Below are positions 54,928 to 62,879 of a stretch of DNA of 64,000 nt, in pieces (position 1 is the stretch's first letter; each line of letters begins with the position of its first letter). The notes below the pieces were generated by a model. It saw only the letters and a program-made list of their open reading frames with translations, was not told the DNA's origin and ran no database searches. The translations under genes were made by a program, and so were the position numbers. The DNA lies in contig CALCRE010000299.1 in assembly GCA_937894465.1 (NCBI GenBank), forward strand, positions 1 to 64,000, written 5' to 3'. The stretch is from an uncultured Clostridia bacterium (GTDB lineage Bacteria > Bacillota > Clostridia > JAAYHZ01).

Positions 54928-55548
54928 TTATTCTCCTTTGGCTATTTTAAGCACCGTTTCATTTACAAAATGTTCGATCAATCTATTTCTATGTTCATCA
55001 TCTATGCCATTCTCAACGATAAGCTTGATCACTAAACCCATGGTAGAAACTATAATACATTGCGCAATGATCTCGCATTTATCGTCATCAACATTAATAT
55101 CTTTGTTTATTTGTTTTACACACTGTTGTAATGCTCCAATAATAGGTTTATTCTCTGATGCTCCTTTATACAACATGGAAGTATGTTTGATAACCTTTGG
55201 AGATTTAGACAACTGCGCAGACATATACTCATCCGGCATTTTTAATGCAACATCGATATAGTTCCTTGTCATGTCTTTTAAATGACCTTCCGGAGTATCG
55301 CTTGTACTGTTAGCACATGTGATCGCTTGAACTATCTTTCGGTAACCTCTTTGCATTAAATAATAGATTATTTCATCCTTATCAACAAAATAATGATAAA
55401 TAATTGTGGGTGAGTACTCGATTTTATTTGCAATCTTTCTAATTGAAAGATTTTCATATCCTTCTTCTCTTACGATGGCAGATGCTGCCGATAATATTTT
55501 CTCTTTCATCTCCTCTTTTTCACGTTCTCTTCTTTCTTGTAAAGCCAT
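54928..55548 (-). CDS. TetR-family regulator
   Basis: 206 aa. HTH at about 30-60: LSIRKIANKIEYSPTIIYHYFVDKDEII. The C-terminal ligand domain is unclassified. The ATG at 55548 follows GGGAGA. A palindrome TTAACACTGTTAA lies 36 bp upstream and is a likely autoregulatory operator. It heads the small membrane-protein operon. Confidence 0.85.
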   Translation of the reverse strand: MALQERREREKEEMKEKILSAASAIVREEGYENLSIRKIANKIEYSPTIIYHYFVDKDEIIYYLMQRGYRKIVQAITCANSTSDTPEGHLKDMTRNYIDVALKMPDEYMSAQLSKSPKVIKHTSMLYKGASENKPIIGALQQCVKQINKDINVDDDKCEIIAQCIIVSTMGLVIKLIVENGIDDEHRNRLIEHFVNETVLKIAKGE

Positions 55549-55565
55549 TATTCTTTCTCCCAAAC

Positions 55566-55596
55566 TTAACACTATTATATTATTTAACACTGTTAA
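55566..55596. promoter_or_regulatory. Palindrome upstream of tetR
   Basis: TTAACACTGTTAA (55584-55596) is symmetric about its centre (TTAACA/TGTTAA), with a half-site TTAACACTA at 55566-55574. Candidate TetR operator. Confidence 0.5.
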
Positions 55597-55760
55597 TTTG
55601 TAAGATAGCACTACAAATACCAATTGTCAATAAGAATTTTCTATTGAATAAAAAATTCTTATATTATATAAAATTGTTATAAATTCATTCTCTACCATAT
55701 TATTTCAGCAGTTTGGTTCCAACTGATTTACCTAAATGTCCCATAACGTAATATTCATAT

Positions 55761-55789
55761 TTGACTAAACAAGTACCCCATAATATAAT
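55761..55789 (+). promoter_or_regulatory. Strong promoter of the LacI gene
   Basis: TTGACT (55761-55766), 17-bp spacer, TATAAT (55784-55789), about 64 bp before the TTG start. GGTACC and related sequences nearby may be operators. Confidence 0.65.
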
Positions 55790-55852
55790 TCAATTAGAGA
55801 TCGGTACCAAACATAGTAACGGTCTGAATATGTTACATGGGAGGAAACAAAT

Positions 55853-56869
55853 TTGACTCATTTAACGATAAAAGAAATATCCAGGCTTGCAAATGTTTCG
55901 GTCAGCACTGTTTCCCGTGTACTTAACAATAAATATGATGTCAGTGAACAAACCAAGAAAAAAGTGTTGGAGATTATTAACCAATACAATTACATACCCA
56001 ATTCGAACGCCAAACAGTTAAAGCAAATATGCTCCAATATTATCTGCATCATTGTTAAAGGAACACAGAATTTGTTTCTCGAACCCATAGTGGAAGAAAT
56101 ACAATCTGAAATCAGTAAAACAAAATACATCCCTTTGATACACTTCATTGATGAAAACGAAAGTGAAATCGATGAAGCTTGCCGATTAATCACTAAGAAA
56201 AAACCGGTCGGAATTATCTTTTTAGGAGGAAGCCCTTCTTTAAAAGCAGATCAGTTTAAAGATATAGGAGTACCCTGTGTTTTCGCTACCGTGTCGGCTG
56301 AAGGACTGAACTTAGATAATATATCAAGTGTCTGCATTGATGACAAAGCCGCTGCAAAAAAAGCCGTTGATTATTTATTTGAAATGGGGCACCGTGACAT
56401 CGCAATTTTAAGCGGAAGGTTGCTAGATAAGGACTCCATATTTAAAAGGTTCATGGGTGCTATGGAAAGTTATCGTGAACATGGTGTGGAATTTAATGAA
56501 AAGCACTTTATACAGTCGAAGTTCACATATGATGATGCTTATGCAGCTGTGGATCACTCCCTTAAACCGGATCAACCGAAATATACAGCGATATTTGCAA
56601 TGTCCGACATTATGGCTATTGGAGCGACGAAAGCAATATTTAATAACGGTTTATCCGTACCAAATGACATTTCCATAATCGGTTTCGACGGTATATCGTT
56701 AACTCAATATTATAACCCCACATTAGCAACCATAAAGCAGCCCTCTGTGGAAATCGCTCATAAAAGCATTGAGCTATTGATTCAAAACATTGAGAGCAAT
56801 ATGTCATCACATAATGTTGTTTTAGGAACAGAACTTATCAAAGGTAATTCTATAAAATGCATGTTTTGA
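55853..56869 (+). CDS. LacI-family transcriptional regulator
   Basis: 338 aa. HTH TIKEISRLANVSVSTVSRVLNNKYDVSEQT then a periplasmic-binding-like domain (IICIIVKGTQNLFLEPIV, GIIFLGGSPSL, TAIFAMSDIMAIGA, ISIIGFDGISLTQY). Starts at TTG, with GGGAGG at 8 nt. No sugar-utilisation genes follow; the next genes are convergent. Confidence 0.92.
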   Translation: MTHLTIKEISRLANVSVSTVSRVLNNKYDVSEQTKKKVLEIINQYNYIPNSNAKQLKQICSNIICIIVKGTQNLFLEPIVEEIQSEISKTKYIPLIHFIDENESEIDEACRLITKKKPVGIIFLGGSPSLKADQFKDIGVPCVFATVSAEGLNLDNISSVCIDDKAAAKKAVDYLFEMGHRDIAILSGRLLDKDSIFKRFMGAMESYREHGVEFNEKHFIQSKFTYDDAYAAVDHSLKPDQPKYTAIFAMSDIMAIGATKAIFNNGLSVPNDISIIGFDGISLTQYYNPTLATIKQPSVEIAHKSIELLIQNIESNMSSHNVVLGTELIKGNSIKCMF

Positions 56870-56896
56870 GATTAGGAGCGAACTTCCTACACGTTG

Positions 56897-57460
56897 TTAG
56901 GTGTTTGGGCTTGTATTGTCAATGATAGTCCATTCACCGGTCCCCGGGTCCTCAGTCAGATAGAAATACTGTTCTGTATAGCCGTCATTTCTAAAGGTTT
57001 TTGTATGGTCGTACTCAACATAGTATTTTGCCCAAACCACAACAAAATGATCTACTAGATATGAGTCTGTCCAACCCCTTGCTTCAGCAAGCTCGCTGCC
57101 GGAATACATTTCCATCACACGCTTCGTTTCGGTATAATCTACCTTTATTTCTTCGACGCGTACTATTACCGAATATTCCTTATCCATTTGATTTTCGATT
57201 GCACTTTTGACGGTTTCCGTTGGATTTGTAGATGGCTTTTGCATCCATGGGTCAAACAACCCTAATTCGTATGCAGCAAACCCGCATAGGGCTAACAAAG
57301 CGGCGATTAGCGCAACTAAAGCAAGAACACGCCGCAGACTTCGGACTTTTTCCACTGTATTATTTGCAGAAGTCGTATTCAGAGCATTACGCTCCTTTAC
57401 ATCAATGATGTATGCATCATCAATCATTTCCAATGCGTCGAGAATGTGATTGGCGTTCAT
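56897..57460 (-). CDS. Membrane protein paired with ECF sigma factor (probable anti-sigma)
   Basis: 187 aa. N-terminal cytoplasmic region (about 1-40), a membrane segment (about 44-67: VLALVALIAALLALCGFAAY) and an extracellular tail. The ATGA overlap with the sigma gene and layout are typical of an anti-sigma factor. Sequence alone is weak. Confidence 0.7.
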   Translation of the reverse strand: MNANHILDALEMIDDAYIIDVKERNALNTTSANNTVEKVRSLRRVLALVALIAALLALCGFAAYELGLFDPWMQKPSTNPTETVKSAIENQMDKEYSVIVRVEEIKVDYTETKRVMEMYSGSELAEARGWTDSYLVDHFVVVWAKYYVEYDHTKTFRNDGYTEQYFYLTEDPGTGEWTIIDNTSPNT

Positions 57461-58014
57461 TGCGCTCCCTCCTGTCGTAAATGGGAAAGTAATTTTCCCC
57501 TTGTCCTATAGAGCATGGATTTTACCTTGCTGTTGCTGAAATGAAAATCCAGACTGATTTGCTCAATAGAATCCAAGTACCAATAACGGCTGAGAAAAAC
57601 CTGTCGTTCAATTTCCGGCAGTTTCGAGACAAAACAGTTGAGCGTTTCCGAAAGTTCTGCAGCGATGATTTCTTCTTCTACTGTGGCGTATGATGGAACA
57701 CATCCTTCAAGCTCCTCAAGGGCAAGGGCCACTTCGCCGCCACCACGTTTATCCCTGTTTTTATCTCTCCATTTTTTCAGAGATACGCGGCGGGTAATTT
57801 TCCCAAGATATGTCCGCAGTATGGAGGGACGATGTGGCGGAATTGAGTTCCACGCACCCAAGTATGTATCATTCACACTTTCGTTAGCATCCTCCACACT
57901 CTGAAGAATATTATTAGCGATGGCATAGCAGTATCTTCCGTATTTTGACGCAGTTTCTGTTATGGCGCGTTCAGAGCGCGCCCAATACAAATCAACTATT
58001 CTGCCGTCTTCCAA
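57457..58014 (-). CDS. ECF RNA polymerase sigma factor
   Basis: 185 aa. Region 2 (YCYAIANNILQSVEDANESVNDTYLGAWNSIPP) and region 4 (LPEIERQVFLSRYWYLDSIEQISLDFHFSNSKVKSMLYRTRGKL). The preferred start is TTG at 58014, 5 nt after GGGGGTG; the frame is open further upstream. Followed by its probable anti-sigma. Confidence 0.85.
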   Translation of the reverse strand: MEDGRIVDLYWARSERAITETASKYGRYCYAIANNILQSVEDANESVNDTYLGAWNSIPPHRPSILRTYLGKITRRVSLKKWRDKNRDKRGGGEVALALEELEGCVPSYATVEEEIIAAELSETLNCFVSKLPEIERQVFLSRYWYLDSIEQISLDFHFSNSKVKSMLYRTRGKLLSHLRQEGAQ

Positions 58015-58119
58015 CACTTCACCCCCTATGTTCGTCTCAAGACCTTTCACTTCTCTACTTCCCTTTTTTTCTTTGTGGTTGCACCGTGGAGTATTTTTCC
58101 ATGACAAAATAACTCATCA

Positions 58120-58362
58120 TTATTTCGTTTTGAAAAATTTAAATCCTAAGGCAACGCCTACAACAACCAGACATATAGCCGCAACATTTATAGATAAAAA
58201 GTTTATGTGGTATTCATTCGGGCTATAGCTTCCTGCCATTGCAAACTGAAAAGCAACTTTCCCAATTTTTGGCATGACTAAATTGATTATCGTAGTCTGC
58301 AGTAATGTAATTATCCCTGTGATAACGAATATCCCTGAAAAAGTAAATCCAATTTTATTCAT
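58120..58362 (-). CDS. Small two-TM membrane protein, paralogue of 53485-53733
   Basis: 80 aa. Same two-helix design as the gene at 53485; about half the residues match at sight. Function unknown. Ribosome site AAGGAAAG. Confidence 0.75.
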   Translation of the reverse strand: MNKIGFTFSGIFVITGIITLLQTTIINLVMPKIGKVAFQFAMAGSYSPNEYHINFLSINVAAICLVVVGVALGFKFFKTK

Positions 58363-58444
58363 AATTATTTCTTTCCTTTCATAGTTAACCGGTTAGATAC
58401 TAAAAACGGATGATGTATTCGATTTTTCTGCATTTTTTTACGTG

Positions 58445-59098
58445 TTAAATGATTCCTTGAAATGCAAGTATGGACAGGATACAGGAAATAATGATTAATG
58501 AGGATACAAGAATACTCTTGACAAGCACCTTCTTGCTGTTCATGCTTGTTTCCTCAACGATTGGCATTAAGTTTGCGCTGCGGAGCGCTTTTGAGAGCGG
58601 TTTGTAGATTAACATAACAATAGAAGCATTAAGACCACCTTTAAGTAAATTGAACGGTAAAAATACCGGAATTAATAGTTCAACAACCGCTTCTCTTGGA
58701 TATCCCAAATACATTGGTGTAATCAGGTAATTCCATAAGATCATAACGGTAGTTGTAACAAGCCATCCTGCTATTAGGCCAAGTATTGCCCCTTTATAAT
58801 TGTGTTTCTTTTTGTAAATGATTGCAGCAGTACAAGCAAATGAACAGCTTGAAATGATATTCATAAGCAGCCCGATAAACCCGGTTGTGCTTACGGTTAA
58901 CATCTCTACAAAAGAAACCAATACGGATATAGTAAAGGCTGTCAACGGTCCAAATAGAAAGCCACCGATTGCGATTATAACGTCTTTAGGGTCATACTTT
59001 AAAAACAATACAATAGGGATTCGCCCAACTACCATTATCAAATAGGCAACTGCGCTAAGCATTGCAATTACTGTGAGCTTCTTAGTTTGTGTTTGCAT
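58445..59098 (-). CDS. ribU: RibU-like riboflavin ECF transporter S component
   Basis: 217 aa with about six membrane helices. VGRIPIVLFLKYDPKDVIIAIGGFLFGP, GFIGLLMNIISSCSFAC and FNLLKGGLNASIVMLIYKPLS are typical RibU segments. It delivers riboflavin with an EcfAAT module encoded elsewhere. The ATG at 59098 follows GGAGG. No FMN riboswitch consensus in the leader. Confidence 0.88.
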   Translation of the reverse strand: MQTQTKKLTVIAMLSAVAYLIMVVGRIPIVLFLKYDPKDVIIAIGGFLFGPLTAFTISVLVSFVEMLTVSTTGFIGLLMNIISSCSFACTAAIIYKKKHNYKGAILGLIAGWLVTTTVMILWNYLITPMYLGYPREAVVELLIPVFLPFNLLKGGLNASIVMLIYKPLSKALRSANLMPIVEETSMNSKKVLVKSILVSSLIIISCILSILAFQGII

Positions 59099-59227
59099 TG
59101 AAAAATCCTCCTCAAAAAATTGACAAATGAAAAGTATTATTAAATCCAACAATCAGATCTCCCGGTCTCTAAAACATTTTCAAGTATAACTCCACGGCAG
59201 AATGCCCTGTCCTCAATGATATATGTA

Positions 59228-59901
59228 TTACCCGGCAAATTCTGATATACCATTGAATACCCCCTCGTCATTGTCAAAATATGACGTATCTATCTCAGCC
59301 ATACCAACTCATACTTGTTCCATTGTTATATCTAGCAGATTTCCGCTTGTATCGGAGCATTGGTCAGAAAGAGAAAGAACCATTGATGTGGTATCCTTAG
59401 CAATGTCGAGGAAATAAAATACCGGTTTTATCAACGCTCACACAGTGGGTACATTTTTTACATATGTCATAGATGTCACCTGTTTCTACGTCATAGGCGC
59501 TTAACTTGTTTGTGGAGCTACAGTATACCATCCAACTCCATTTGGTATACCTGTGCCAAATTGTTTTTGTCTCGCAAATCAAAGTACTTTCTACTATGCG
59601 TTACGTACTGATTGCAACAATATCCGTCAATGAGTTTATGACGCTCAGTACCATCTATCTGATACAGTTATAGTCCGATGTCGCTTTGTAAAGCTTCCAG
59701 TCATCTGCTTCACTGCGGTAAAATACCCAACCCTTCACGTCCCCGGCCATGAGGCGCCCGCTGCGATAATGCCTGATAAAGCTATGTTTCTGATGCGGCA
59801 TTTGTGATCGGTGTTGTTATAGATGTAATTTTTGTTATACCACAGGCCTAGAACAAAAAAGCAATAACGCCTATCAGTGGAAATATAATAAATTTTTTCA
59901 T
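59228..59901 (-). pseudogene. DUF5050-type lipoprotein, heavily degraded
   Basis: The minus strand begins with an ATG at 59901 and a signal peptide (MKKFIIFPLIGVIAFLF) that meets a TAG (59848-59850) just before AC, the expected lipobox. Later pieces in several frames: GWVFYRSEADDWKLYKA, LYQIDGTERHKLIDG, SSTNKLSAYDVETGDIYDI, FLDIAKDTTSMVLSLSDQ and YFDNDEGVFNGISEFAG. Several stops and shifts. Related to the relic next to SecA2. Confidence 0.7.
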
Positions 59902-59924
59902 AACGAACTTCCCGTCATATAATA

Positions 59925-60122
59925 TTAAAAATTTTTTTGGTGCAAGATAAATAAGTACCTAAGAACCCTTGGAAGGATTCTTGTAGAGTTTCTATTCCAT
60001 TCTTTTTTCTTAACAGATACTCTTAATTGCTCCTCACTTACTTTTTCAGTCAAACAGTATTCATGTATACTGTCATAAATTGTTCTATCACACTTTTCAA
60101 ACTCATAAAGACTTTTTAGCAT
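59925..60122 (-). CDS. Short paralogue of 54629-54925, probably truncated
   Basis: 65 aa. YEFEKCDRTIYDSIHEYCLT and VSEEQLRVSVKKK match the 54629 product, but the membrane segment is not present. AGGAGT precedes the ATG at 60122. May be a remnant. Confidence 0.5.
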   Translation of the reverse strand: MLKSLYEFEKCDRTIYDSIHEYCLTEKVSEEQLRVSVKKKEWNRNSTRILPRVLRYLFILHQKNF

Positions 60123-60167
60123 GCTTACTACTCCTTTGCGATTTCTGCGCCCTACGGTTCTCAACTT

Positions 60168-60444
60168 TTAGGAAAACAATGTGGTAAACATATATCCTCC
60201 GCCGACGATCAAAACATTACTGAAGCTATGCGTAAGAACTGGGTGCAGAATGTTTTTGCTTCTTTTGTAAGCAATTTCTTAGATTGTTCCAAGGATGAAC
60301 ACATAAACGATTTGAGAATAATCAGCCTCGAAGGTTAATGGTATCAACGACCAATTGACATTTGCAAATGCAAATAATAACGATGCAAGTATAACCTCCA
60401 AGGTAGCACTGCCTTTAATTTCAATGCTTTTCCCAAATGAAGCG
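60168..60444 (-). pseudogene. CPBP intramembrane protease, C-terminal relic
   Basis: A minus-strand frame reads ILASLLFAFANVNWSLIPL, YSQIVYVFILGTI, then a TAA (60279-60281), then KRSKNILHPVLTHSFSNVL, which contains the third CPBP His motif. The N-terminal catalytic Glu pair is missing. Confidence 0.6.
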
Positions 60445-60543
60445 GACCAGCAGAATTATTGGCAGTGCTCCGTACATCAAAGCGTTTGTATCGTTACCGT
60501 CTCTCAGCTACTTCAAGAAAGCATCAAGCACAACCCTTTTGAC

Positions 60544-60993
60544 CTATTCACCTATAAAGCCTTCCTGCCGGACTTTCCTTAACTCAAAGGTTGTTTCTAC
60601 AATTATATTACTCTTCACTGCCAGCCACACCGGAGAAATGGCTTCTGCCTGCTTTATTACGTTTTCCATATCGGCACCTGTAACATCTTCAGATTCAATG
60701 CAAATATGGAAACGGATTTCTTTCAGCGTAAGTGGGTGTTCAGAGCGAATTCCTTCGGCTGAGGCTGTATAAGATGAAATGCGCTTGCCTAACCTACCTA
60801 ATAGAAAAACTACAGTGGTGCTGACGCATCCGGCAAAGCTTATGAGCAGGATCTCCAAACCGGCAAAACCATGCCCGTTTCCTAGTGGCGGTGCATAATC
60901 AAATGGAATTTCCATACTCGGGTTTGTATGGGAAATGCTTTCAAAATGTACCTTATTATCCGTTCTTTTAACTTTAACAACTAAATTCGACAT
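60544..60993 (-). CDS. OsmC/Ohr-family protein
   Basis: 149 aa. GNGHGFAGLEILLISFAGCVSTTVVFLL with the peroxidatic-type Cys at 56. The resolving-Cys position reads AISPVWLAVK with Ser (119) instead of Cys. An OsmC-like peroxidase or repair protein with one Cys. Ribosome site AAGGAGG. The upstream region carries a CGTTCGTTA half-site shared with the neighbouring tetR system. Confidence 0.82.
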   Translation of the reverse strand: MSNLVVKVKRTDNKVHFESISHTNPSMEIPFDYAPPLGNGHGFAGLEILLISFAGCVSTTVVFLLGRLGKRISSYTASAEGIRSEHPLTLKEIRFHICIESEDVTGADMENVIKQAEAISPVWLAVKSNIIVETTFELRKVRQEGFIGE

Positions 60994-61094
60994 AACGATT
61001 CCTCCTTAAATTGTTAAATATACCATTAAAGCAACTCGAAGAGCAATGTAAGAGCTTCCTACCATACTTTTCTTGCCGTTCTTATCTATTCTTT

Positions 61095-61103
61095 CGTTCG
61101 TTA
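61095..61103. promoter_or_regulatory. Operator half-site upstream of OsmC
   Basis: CGTTCGTTA, 9 of the 12 bases of the TAACGTTCGTTA motif found at 61581 and 62234. It lies about 100 bp before the OsmC start, at the end of the hydrolase-like gene. Confidence 0.4.
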
Positions 61104-61552
61104 ACGTTCTACCCTGATGTTAATAAGTACTTTGCAGTAATCATCGCCCATTAAAGTACTCTCAACAGTGATTTGTTTGTTATCAATTTTGCTGACTTCT
61201 GATAACATAGCAATCATAGGATCAAGGCACCAGCCATTACAGGGATTCGCTCCACCCATTTTTTTGATAGGGCACAGAGTTTACACGAAGTCGCTATGGC
61301 AACATAGCCGTCCTCTGTTTTTTCCACTGTCCAGTTTGCGCAGCCATAGATTTCTGAAAGTTTATAGAAGACATCTTCAACGCTTTGAATGCCTAATTGA
61401 TGATTCAAATATGGCGCTGTCTGCGCTTGCCTCTCTTTTCGTCTTTCTACAATTGTCTCCAACACCTTCAGTTTCTGATAGGTGTTAACTGTCTCCGCGA
61501 CGGATGCCGCATATGTGTTTTGCAACATAGTGAGTCTTTTTTCGATTTCCAT
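61101..61552 (-). pseudogene. L-2-amino-thiazoline-4-carboxylic acid hydrolase-like gene, frameshifted at A7
   Basis: The frame from the ATG at 61552 encodes IATSCKLCALSKKW and stops at 61214. In the next frame, from the A7 run near 61259, it continues KKMGGANPCNGWCLDPMIAML to a stop at 61101, giving a conserved Cys-containing C-terminus (family PF14196-like). One base (A8) would restore it, so it is a pseudogene, a phase-variable gene or a sequencing error. A TAACGTTCGTTA site lies upstream. Confidence 0.65.
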
Positions 61553-61580
61553 TTTAACTCTCCTTATAAATTATTTATTT

Positions 61581-61592
61581 TAACGTTCGTTA
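61581..61592. promoter_or_regulatory. TetR operator copy upstream of the hydrolase-like gene
   Basis: TAACGTTCGTTA, inverted arms TAACG/CGTTA around TT, 29 bp before the hydrolase-like start. Identical to the site upstream of the tetR gene at 61656-62225. Confidence 0.6.
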
Positions 61593-61655
61593 GCATTAAG
61601 TGAAATATAAAACGGCGTTTTGTGCCGACTTATATTGATCTATGGTTTTCGCCAA

Positions 61656-62225
61656 TTATCCGCAGTTTTGCAGAACAATTGATATCTCTTCTCTGATCTC
61701 ATCCTCAGGTAGATACCGGTTTTTTACGACAATGTTTATGATCATCGTCTCTAGCAAATGCACTAATGTCCTCACTACAACTTTTTCATTATTAACATTT
61801 TTCATATAGGGTTTGAGAATCTTACAGTGCCTTGGCAGTATACTCTTTTCCCACTCATCCATATGGTTCATCAGTTCCTCATCGCCGTCAAACGATAGGT
61901 AAACCTTGACGCCAAGCCGATATACTTGTTTATCGTAGTTGCTCAAGGAGTTCAAATCGTAAATGAACTTTGTATAAAAATTAATAATATTGTCAATTTT
62001 CAATAGTGATGCCTGCTTTTCTAAAAGATTAAAATACTCCTTCTTAATAATTTCATCAAACAATTCTTTTTTATTTTTATAATAATAATAGATCATAGGC
62101 AAAGAGCAATTAACATCTTTAGCGATATTACGAATCGTTGTTCCATGATAACCGTTGGTGTTGAAATGCTCAACAGCCACTTCTTTAATTTGTTCTCGTA
62201 AAGCTTTTTCTATCATAAAGCACAT
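61656..62225 (-). CDS. TetR-family regulator
   Basis: 189 aa. HTH (about 25-55) GYHGTTIRNIAKDVNCSLPMIYYYYKNKKELFDEI; C-terminal ligand domain. A 12-bp site TAACGTTCGTTA lies 9 bp before its start, repeated upstream of two neighbouring genes, so it probably controls the OsmC and hydrolase-like genes as well as itself. Confidence 0.87.
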   Translation of the reverse strand: MCFMIEKALREQIKEVAVEHFNTNGYHGTTIRNIAKDVNCSLPMIYYYYKNKKELFDEIIKKEYFNLLEKQASLLKIDNIINFYTKFIYDLNSLSNYDKQVYRLGVKVYLSFDGDEELMNHMDEWEKSILPRHCKILKPYMKNVNNEKVVVRTLVHLLETMIINIVVKNRYLPEDEIREEISIVLQNCG

Positions 62226-62233
62226 CCTTTATT

Positions 62234-62245
62234 TAACGTTCGTTA
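62234..62245. promoter_or_regulatory. TetR operator copy at its own gene
   Basis: TAACGTTCGTTA directly upstream of the tetR start, overlapping the region where its promoter should lie. Confidence 0.6.
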
Positions 62246-62572
62246 TAATAATAGCATGCTAAATTTCGATTGTCAATAGTTTTTATTAAAAAACTGGAGA
62301 AAAAATAAAATTTGTTATTTGTTACTATTCACAGCTTCTCCCTAAAAAAGCATGCAAAAGGTATACAAAAAGTACACTGTAAAAGAGCCGAAGTAACGCC
62401 AACCATCTGCGACTGGTATGCCGTACTCGCCGACAATTTTGCCATATATCAGTTACTTACACGAATGACGATCTTCTCCTCGATATCACTTAAATAGCGT
62501 ACATAATAGGACAGCGACATTGTATCGTCTTGAAGTCTTTTAAAAAATATTTGCAAAATTGAATGCGCTGTC

Positions 62573-62707
62573 CTAAAAACGTTTGTTCGGCTTGGCTTCT
62601 GCAAGTCTGTCCAGCATCTGCGCTATTTTGTATTCGTTTATATGCTCAGGTTTTATACCTTCCCCAAATAGATATTCTATATCTATTCCCACATAAAGTT
62701 CACTCAT
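62573..62707 (-). CDS. Hypothetical 44-aa protein or fragment
   Basis: MSELYVGIDIEYLFGEGIKP, then INEYKIAQMLDRLAEAKPNKRF. No convincing ribosome site. It may be the end of a decayed gene. Low confidence. The rest of 62246-62799 has nothing recognisable. Confidence 0.3.
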   Translation of the reverse strand: MSELYVGIDIEYLFGEGIKPEHINEYKIAQMLDRLAEAKPNKRF

Positions 62708-62799
62708 TCTGCTCAATGGAGAACGTTATTTAGCTTTTTCATTATTTTGCTAAGTTTTTGGTATAAAGGTCTTAAGAATTGTCAATAACAAAATTAATA

Positions 62800-62879
62800 G
62801 TGAGAAATATTCTCACATACTATTCACATACTAAATTTACATGTGTATAATGGTAGCAGGAGGTGAGAAATATGCTCAT
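62800..62879 (+). promoter_or_regulatory. Promoter and twin palindromic operators of the AAA ATPase
   Basis: GTGAGAAATATTCTCAC (62800-62816) is a perfect 7-bp inverted repeat with a 3-nt spacer. A 15-of-17 copy, GTGAGAAATATGCTCAT, spans 62863-62879 and includes the ribosome site end and the start ATG. Between them lie two direct copies of TCACATACTA (62813-62822, 62824-62833) and a promoter TTCACA (62823-62828), 17 bp, TATAAT (62846-62851). This looks like a tightly repressed or autoregulated promoter. Confidence 0.65.

Noticed and set aside
59099..59220. FMN riboswitch upstream of ribU
   Set aside because: The conserved FMN aptamer segments (such as GGGGCAGGGT) are absent.
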